Origin: Spirochaetia bacterium | GTDB taxonomy: Bacteria > Spirochaetota > Leptospiria > Turneriellales > JAOUOS01 | Assembly (NCBI GenBank): GCA_029880285.1 | Contig: JAOUOS010000015.1 | Coordinates: forward strand, 1-64,000 | Direction: 5' to 3' | Length of the DNA: 64,000 bases | Shown: positions 58,965 through 64,000 of the stretch, one piece after another | Layout of the letters: the number at the start of each line of letters is the position of its first letter | How positions within the stretch are numbered: the first letter of the stretch is position 1 | Position numbers and translations under genes: made by a program | The notes under the pieces: model-generated | What the model was told of the DNA's origin: nothing | The model's database searches: none | The model's input: the letters and a program-made list of their open reading frames with translations, nothing else

Positions 58965-59720
58965 AAAAGTTAAACCTAAAAAAACTCCAAAAGGGACTTT
59001 TGTTTTATTAATAAAGGCTTTTTTACCTTTTGTTATTGCGTAATAGATAATCCCTGAAAAAGAAGCCGCTGTGGGAAAAAATAAAGCCTTAGGATAACCG
59101 ATAAGCATGCATAGCGCTAAAGTTAGTCTGATATCAGCTAAACCCAGTTTATTTTTCGATGCGATTTTTATTAAATAAAAGATAAAAAACCATAAAAACG
59201 CGCTTATTAAATCAAGTATTTGTCCGTATTTTTTTATATAATATCCGCGAATTAAAAAAATTTCAAATAAACCGAATACAAGAAGCGTAAAAATAGCTTC
59301 GGTAGGAATTAAAAAATAGCTTTTATCGGTTTGTATTATCAAATAAACAATAATAAAATATATCCCCGTACTTACAATATAAAATATATCAGGATGAAAA
59401 AATCCAATAATAAGACCGTAAACAAAGGCTGTAAATTCTTCTATTGGATAACGCCATGGAATTATATTTTGGCACAAAAAGCATTTTTTTTTGCTTATAA
59501 AATATCCAAAAATAGGAATTAAATAAAAAGGATTAATTGGTTTTTGACAAAAATTGCAGACTGATCTTTTTCGAAGAATGTATTTCCATTTATTTTTGAT
59601 TGATTTTCTTGATTTTTTATAATATGCTTCTAATACTCTGTCACTAAAAGAACCTGAAAATGAAGCCAGTAGAGTAAAAAAAACACCTGAAGAAATACTA
59701 TAAAAAATTTTTAATTCCAG
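58944..59720 (-). CDS. pilD: Type IV prepilin peptidase, full length from a CTG start
   Basis: A 258-residue A24-family peptidase/methylase that cuts and methylates type IV pilin-like signal peptides. The frame is open from 59738; no ATG, GTG or TTG occurs before the TTG at 59477, which would remove the whole N-terminal domain. That domain is plainly present: LLASFSGSFSDRVLEAYYKK, then CNFC and CFLC (four-Cys zinc motif), LIPIFGYF. The catalytic Asp pair is in QTDKSYFLIPTE and LGLADIRLTLAL. CTG at 59720, seven bases after AGGAA and five after the stop of the upstream gene, is the best start; ATT at 59708 is another. No pilin gene is in view. Confidence 0.82.
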   Translation of the reverse strand: MELKIFYSISSGVFFTLLASFSGSFSDRVLEAYYKKSRKSIKNKWKYILRKRSVCNFCQKPINPFYLIPIFGYFISKKKCFLCQNIIPWRYPIEEFTAFVYGLIIGFFHPDIFYIVSTGIYFIIVYLIIQTDKSYFLIPTEAIFTLLVFGLFEIFLIRGYYIKKYGQILDLISAFLWFFIFYLIKIASKNKLGLADIRLTLALCMLIGYPKALFFPTAASFSGIIYYAITKGKKAFINKTKVPFGVFLGLTFLIFRIF

Positions 59721-59724
59721 AAAA

Positions 59725-61977
59725 TTATTCCTGTATACTCATTAGATATTTTTCAAGATATTCGGTTATATCTTGTATATTTCTGTCAATCATTCGTTTA
59801 AACTCTCTTGGTATATTTTGTTCACGAATGACACGATAATAATTTAGCGCCTGAGTAATTTGTTTTCTTTTTAAAAATGAATGAGCTTTTACAAGCATAG
59901 GTTTATATTTATAATAAGCGTATTCTAAAATATTATGATCTTTAGACAAAACAGATTTATAAGGGATTCGGGTAAAATCATAAGTTAAAGTTAAAAAAGG
60001 CATGTCTTCTTGATCGGGTGGTTTAAGTTCTAATACTCCTCTAATTTCCTGCACGTTCGATTTCTCTTCTTCTGCCGGTGGTATTGAAGGCTCTGGCTCG
60101 TGACCTATTTCAGGAATCATGTCAGGCTCTTCTAATACACCCTCTGTTCTGCCTGTCATTGGGGGCATAATATCCGGTGTATCAGGTATATCCTGTGGAT
60201 AATAAGGTTCCTGAGCAGTGAATGGTTCTGGCATGTGTGAAGGTATATGATTTTTCTCTGAAATATCTTTCGTATCAGGAATTTCAGTAGTTTCTTCTTT
60301 TTCTTCTTGGGTTTCAGATTTCGCGGTGTCTTCTAGTTCAGGTGTTTCTGGTTGTTCTTCTTTTTCTTCTTGGGTTTCTGGTTTTGCGGTGTCTTCTAGT
60401 TCAGGTGTTTCTGGTTGTTCTTCTTTTTCTTCTTGGGTTTCTGGTTTTGCGGTATCTTCTGGTTCAGGAAGTTCTGGTTTTTCTTCTTTTTCTTCTTCGG
60501 TTTCAGGTTTCGCAGTGTCTTCTGGTTCAGGAAGTTCTGGTTTTTCTTCTTTTTCTTCTTCGGTTTCAGGTTTCGCAGTGTCTTCTGGTTCAGGAAGTTC
60601 TGGTTTTTCTTCTTTTTCTTCTTCGGTTTCAGGTTTCGCGGTGTCTTCTGGTTCAGGAAGTTCTGGTTTTTCTTCTTTTGATTTTGGTTCACCTGAAATT
60701 TGTATATTTTCGGATTTTACTTCGATATTTTCAGTTTCAAAAGCTGCTTTTTGAATTTGAAAAATTCCCTCTGATATTTGATTAAATATTTTTTTTATGA
60801 CATTCTCAGGTTTCTCATCTGGTTGTTTTTCTTCAGGTTTTTCAGAAACTATTGATTTTAATTCTTCGGTTTTCTCTTCTTCTTTAGATTCAGGGGCAAA
60901 AGGCCCTGCGGTATCTTTTGGTATTGTATTTTTAGAATCTTCGTCTTTTTGAAATTCATCTATTGGCTTAGCGAAATCGTTTGCATCATTTTTTTCCAAT
61001 TTAGCTTCTGGTTCCAATGGCTTATCGGTTTTTTCAGAAGAATCTTTTTGAGAATCTTGCGCCGGTTGAGATTCATCTATTGGTCTGGCGAATTCATTTT
61101 TTTGTGTTTCTTTCAATTCCTGAGATTCAGATGCTTTTGAAGGAATTTTATCTGGAGTTTTTATCAGTTCAATAATAGTGTTTGCAAAAGGTTTTGGTGA
61201 AGGGGAAGGTTTTTGTTCAGGACTTTCTGGTTTTGGTTTTTCTTCTTCAGGATATTTAAGTTGAACAATAATTTTATTCTCACCTTCTTCATTTTCTGAA
61301 TCTGCGCCTTCATCAAGAAAATCTTCAATATCTTCAATATTTTGCTCTAATTTATCAATGATAGACTTGTTAGGGATCTTTTGTATTAGTTTCTCATACA
61401 TTTCTAAAGACATATCATATTCTTTTTCTGCCAGAAATCTCTCTGCATTTAATAAAGTTCTGAAATAATGGCTGTAAGGACTGTTTTTTGAGATAATCTC
61501 ATGAGCTTTGTGGGTTATAATATCTTTCTTGGAAGTTCTTTTTTTACGTTTACGTTTTTTTTGAGTTTCAGGTTGTTCGTCTGAAAAATCTTCTTCGGAT
61601 TCTTTCACTTTAGCTTTTTCTTCAGGTGGTATAACTTTTCTTGTAAGTTCCTCTTCGTTATAGGTTGAAAATGGTTTTGATATCTCTATACCTGATACAG
61701 GTTGATATCCATATCCTGAACTACGTTCTAAGTCTGCAAAATTTTCATCTGAAAAATCGATATCTGGTTCTTGGGTAATTGTTGAAGAAGATACATTTTC
61801 TTTTTGATAATTTTGAGCTTTGCCCAATAAACCTTTTCTTTTATTATTTGAAATAGAGTGTCTGTTCTCATACGATTTTCTAAAAATTTGGTTATTTTCT
61901 TTTAATTGCTGATTATCTGTTTTTTCAGGCTTTGTCCAGTTTAAGAGGCGCTGCAATAATGAATTTTTGTTTTTCAT
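59725..61977 (-). CDS. E/P-rich tandem-repeat protein with TPR-like ends
   Basis: A 750-residue acidic cytoplasmic protein without a signal peptide. Residues about 155-215 (HYFRTLLNAERFLAEKEYDM, EKLIQKIPNKSIIDKLEQNI) and the last 65 (MLVKAHSFLKRKQITQALNY, DRNIQDITEYLEKYL) are related helix-turn-helix units like TPRs. Between them lies a disordered Glu/Pro/Lys-rich region (about 230-680), including six copies of a 21-residue repeat with the core PELPEPEDTAKPETEEEKEE. It is between the TPR lipoprotein and the prepilin peptidase, five bases before the latter, so it may belong to a pilus or export machine. The function is unknown. Confidence 0.65.
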   Translation of the reverse strand: MKNKNSLLQRLLNWTKPEKTDNQQLKENNQIFRKSYENRHSISNNKRKGLLGKAQNYQKENVSSSTITQEPDIDFSDENFADLERSSGYGYQPVSGIEISKPFSTYNEEELTRKVIPPEEKAKVKESEEDFSDEQPETQKKRKRKKRTSKKDIITHKAHEIISKNSPYSHYFRTLLNAERFLAEKEYDMSLEMYEKLIQKIPNKSIIDKLEQNIEDIEDFLDEGADSENEEGENKIIVQLKYPEEEKPKPESPEQKPSPSPKPFANTIIELIKTPDKIPSKASESQELKETQKNEFARPIDESQPAQDSQKDSSEKTDKPLEPEAKLEKNDANDFAKPIDEFQKDEDSKNTIPKDTAGPFAPESKEEEKTEELKSIVSEKPEEKQPDEKPENVIKKIFNQISEGIFQIQKAAFETENIEVKSENIQISGEPKSKEEKPELPEPEDTAKPETEEEKEEKPELPEPEDTAKPETEEEKEEKPELPEPEDTAKPETEEEKEEKPELPEPEDTAKPETQEEKEEQPETPELEDTAKPETQEEKEEQPETPELEDTAKSETQEEKEETTEIPDTKDISEKNHIPSHMPEPFTAQEPYYPQDIPDTPDIMPPMTGRTEGVLEEPDMIPEIGHEPEPSIPPAEEEKSNVQEIRGVLELKPPDQEDMPFLTLTYDFTRIPYKSVLSKDHNILEYAYYKYKPMLVKAHSFLKRKQITQALNYYRVIREQNIPREFKRMIDRNIQDITEYLEKYLMSIQE
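60285..60680 (-). repeat. 63-bp in-frame tandem repeat
   Basis: About six near-identical 63-base units coding the 21-residue repeat. The marker TTGGG on the plus strand recurs at 60307, 60370 and 60433. Adjacent units are almost identical and outer ones diverge (PELPEPED versus PETPELED), which indicates recent expansion by slippage or unequal recombination. Open antisense frames here are a by-product of the repeat. Confidence 0.9.
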
Positions 61978-62105
61978 ATATTTATAAAATAACTATTAAT
62001 TAAGATAACGAGTAAATATATTAATTATAAGTATTTCTTATAGGTATATATTCGGTAAAAAAGGGGGTAAAACTTGTATTTGAAAGAGAGATAAAAACAA
62101 AAAGA

Positions 62106-62927
62106 TTAAAGGTTTTTTTGCTCTGCTTCGGCTCTTTTTATAATTTCAAAGGGGGTATTTAATCTTTTTAATAATTCAATATAAATTTTATAATATTCTG
62201 AAGACTTTTCTTCATTACCTAATTTTTTATGTGTTTTTGCTAAAAAAAACAAGGTTTCAGGTATTGAATTAGAAATAGCATATGATTTTTCAAAATATTC
62301 TAAAGCCTGCTTGTAATTATTGTTTGTTGATAAAATTATTTCACCAGCCAAAGAGAATGAAATTGGGTTGTTTTCGTTAAGATTAATGGCATTTTCAATA
62401 TAATCTATGGATTTTTTGAAATCTTTTTTATAAAGATAACAACGGCTTAGTTCAATGTGACTCAATTCAAAATTTTTATCTTTTTCCAAAGCTTTTTGAA
62501 ACCATTTAATTGCGGTTTCTATATGCCCTTCTTTCGTTTTAAAATTTCTTTCATCTTTACTTTCATATTTTTTTATATAGACTAACCCCATATTATGAAT
62601 TGAATTGATATAGTCCTCATCTAAACTTAAAGAAAGTATATAAAACTGTTCTGCTAAATCGTAATTTGCTTCTGCCAATAAGTATAAATTCCCCAGTTCT
62701 TTATAAGCTTCTTTTGATTTTTTTTGCTCTAACGCTTTTTTAAGTAAATCTTTTGCTCTATCATATTCTTCATTTTGAATATTAATTTTTGCTTCGTTAA
62801 CCAATTGTTCATGGTTTTTAGGCTTGCATGACATTATAACTAGAGTAAGAGATATAAAAATAGTAAAGATAATTATTTTCTTTTTATTTTGTTTTTGATT
62901 GTCGAGATATCTTGTAATATTATTCAT
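62106..62927 (-). CDS. TPR-containing lipoprotein
   Basis: A 273-residue lipoprotein. A cytoplasmic basic start and hydrophobic core lead to the lipobox VIMSC (Cys about residue 34). At least five tetratricopeptide repeats follow (AKINIQNEEYDRAKDLLKKA, AYKELGNLYLLAEANYDLAE, AIKWFQKALEKDKNFELSHI, SIDYIENAINLNENNPISFS, ALEYFEKSYAISNSIPETLF). It is similar in plan to PilF/PilW pilotins and to general BAM-related TPR lipoproteins. With a prepilin peptidase two genes downstream, a pilotin-like role is a reasonable guess. Confidence 0.8.
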   Translation of the reverse strand: MNNITRYLDNQKQNKKKIIIFTIFISLTLVIMSCKPKNHEQLVNEAKINIQNEEYDRAKDLLKKALEQKKSKEAYKELGNLYLLAEANYDLAEQFYILSLSLDEDYINSIHNMGLVYIKKYESKDERNFKTKEGHIETAIKWFQKALEKDKNFELSHIELSRCYLYKKDFKKSIDYIENAINLNENNPISFSLAGEIILSTNNNYKQALEYFEKSYAISNSIPETLFFLAKTHKKLGNEEKSSEYYKIYIELLKRLNTPFEIIKRAEAEQKNL

Positions 62928-63006
62928 ATTTTATTTATTATTAATATATATAATATGAAGAGAATTTTACAGGTCAATAAAAATTTATTTTAAATTCATC
63001 AATTAT

Positions 63007-63939
63007 ATGAAAAACTTTTATAACAAATTTAAAAAACCTTTCACGGCTCTTTCTCCCATGGCGGGATATACAGATTCACCTTTTAGGATATTGTGCAAAA
63101 GAATGGGTTCTGCCATAAGTGTAACAGAGTTTGTTTCTACCGAGGCAATTAAGAGAAACTCAGAAAAGACGTTAAAAATTTTACGATATGAAGAAATAGA
63201 GCGTCCTGTTGTATTTCAAGTCTTTGGAACAGATTCTGATACTATCGCCGAAAGTTGTAAAAAAATAGAAACCCTAAAACCAGATGGCATAGAGTTAAAT
63301 TTAGGATGTTCTGTTAAAAAAATAGCGTTAAAAGGTGCCGGGGCAGGACTTTTACGTGAGCCCGATAAGGTAAAAAAAATTATATCTAATATGGTTAAAG
63401 TACTAAAAGTTCCTGTTTCAGCAAAAATTAGATTAGGGTGGGATTTGCAAAGTAAAAACTATTTAGAGATTGGTTTTATCTTAGAAGGTGAAGGAGCAAG
63501 CGCTGTTACACTTCACGCGAGAACCAGATCGATGGGTTATGGCGGCAAAGCCGACTGGGAGGCAATAGGAAACTTGAAAAGGAAAATTTCTATACCGGTT
63601 TTTGGCAACGGAGATATAACGTCTTTAAATGAAGCTCATGAAAAAATAAGAATTTTTAATGTAGACGGTGTTTTTATTGGTAGAGCAGCGATTGGTAATC
63701 CATGGATATTTTCAGGAAAAGAAATTAACAAAATAAGCTATGAGCAAAGATTAAATTTAATTATTGAACATATTCATTTATCTAATTTATTTTACGGCAA
63801 AGAAAGCGGAGTTATAAAATTTAGAAAACATCTGGTAAAGTATCTAAAAAATGTTCCACATGCTAAAAAAATAAAAAATGATGCATTAAAAGTTACAGAA
63901 TCAGATGAATTAATTTATCTGCTAAAAGAGTATAATTAA
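63007..63939 (+). CDS. dus: tRNA-dihydrouridine synthase
   Basis: A 310-residue Dus-family flavoenzyme that reduces uridine in tRNA. FMN-binding TIM barrel motifs: LSPMAGYTDSPFRILCKRMG, RPVVFQVFGTD, LNLGCSVKKIALKGAGAGLL with the catalytic Cys, VSAKIRLGWD, LHARTRSMGYGGKADWEAI, and FGNGDI. Ser replaces the usual Pro after the catalytic Cys (GCP in most members). It is complete and starts near a weak ribosome-binding region. A minus-strand gene overlaps its end by four bases. Confidence 0.93.
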   Translation: MKNFYNKFKKPFTALSPMAGYTDSPFRILCKRMGSAISVTEFVSTEAIKRNSEKTLKILRYEEIERPVVFQVFGTDSDTIAESCKKIETLKPDGIELNLGCSVKKIALKGAGAGLLREPDKVKKIISNMVKVLKVPVSAKIRLGWDLQSKNYLEIGFILEGEGASAVTLHARTRSMGYGGKADWEAIGNLKRKISIPVFGNGDITSLNEAHEKIRIFNVDGVFIGRAAIGNPWIFSGKEINKISYEQRLNLIIEHIHLSNLFYGKESGVIKFRKHLVKYLKNVPHAKKIKNDALKVTESDELIYLLKEYN

Positions 63940-64000
63940 TATTCTTCGCGTGAGCGGCTGGTAGTAAGAAATTCATCCGGTATTTCTTCAATATCTTCAC
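63936..64000 (-). CDS. 3' end of a minus-strand gene running out of the window
   Basis: On the minus strand, one frame is open from the window edge to a TAA at 63938-63936 and reads EDIEEIPDEFLTTSRSREEY. The acidic end and four-base overlap with the dus stop are like the compact gene ends elsewhere here. It is too short to assign. Confidence 0.35.
   Translation of the reverse strand, partial: EDIEEIPDEFLTTSRSREEY

Noticed and set aside
60326..60785. Long plus-strand open frames rich in Ser/Phe opposite the E/P repeat
   Set aside because: They exist in several frames only because the 63-base repeat has no stops antisense; no ribosome-binding site or family character.

Overview
The window is an AT-rich chromosomal segment from a diderm (Gram-negative) bacterium using the standard bacterial code, since both TAA and TGA act as stops. 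Diderm status rests on several beta-barrel outer-membrane proteins, many lipoproteins with clear lipoboxes, an OmpA-type lipoprotein, two AsmA-like proteins, a heptose-7-phosphate kinase and an MsbA-like exporter. NuoAB, a sigma-54 promoter before glnA, PdxA, a bactofilin, DUF4215 repeats and a DUF4175 coiled-coil protein fit a free-living, regulation-rich lineage. A spirochaete or neighbouring phylum is my best guess, but nothing here fixes the taxon. I recognise no rRNA, tRNA or CRISPR array.

Layout. 0.2-4 kb: an outer-membrane protein and a lipoprotein in one operon, closed by a strong terminator. 4-9.1 kb: a gene-poor accessory island. It holds an intact HicBA pair, an intact IS30-family element (inverted repeats plus a 3-bp target duplication), a PIN-domain toxin killed by two stops beside an intact antitoxin, a decayed paralogue of the lipoprotein, a BrnTA pair whose toxin has lost its middle, a probable XRE antitoxin relic and a second, unrelated HicAB pair. 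Two different direct repeats (38 bp and about 105 bp) bracket the BrnTA and second HicAB modules in the same order. 9.2-15 kb: hybrid histidine kinase, bactofilin, PdxA, sirtuin and a tandem ribbon-helix-helix-like protein. 15-24 kb: archaeal-type phosphoglycerate mutase, an orphan nuoAB pair, a DoxX-like protein, heptose kinase, TpiA, sigma-54-dependent glnA, a porin and a deacetylase-family enzyme. 24-34 kb: GAF/HD-GYP protein, FetAB-like exporter, sensor and STAS-zinc-ribbon pair, DsbA-like protein and a cysteine-rich lipoprotein. 33-55 kb: FolC with two large beta-rich secreted proteins and a metallo-beta-lactamase-fold enzyme, SufU, a solute-binding-protein/porin operon, a pseudo-receiver/ATPase regulator, AsmA-like proteins, SpoIID, ThrB and MsbA. 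55-64 kb: DUF4175 protein, a complete prepilin peptidase with no canonical start codon, an E/P-rich tandem-repeat protein, a TPR lipoprotein and a tRNA-dihydrouridine synthase.

Outside the island the chromosome is tightly packed: convergent genes repeatedly meet with gaps of a few bases or overlap by 8-30 bases with no terminator between them. That makes the loose 4-9.1 kb island stand out. Several starts were moved on sequence evidence: hicA2 to 8280, brnA to 7684, the deacetylase to 23337, sufU to 40563, thrB to 51843, and the prepilin peptidase extended upstream to 59720.
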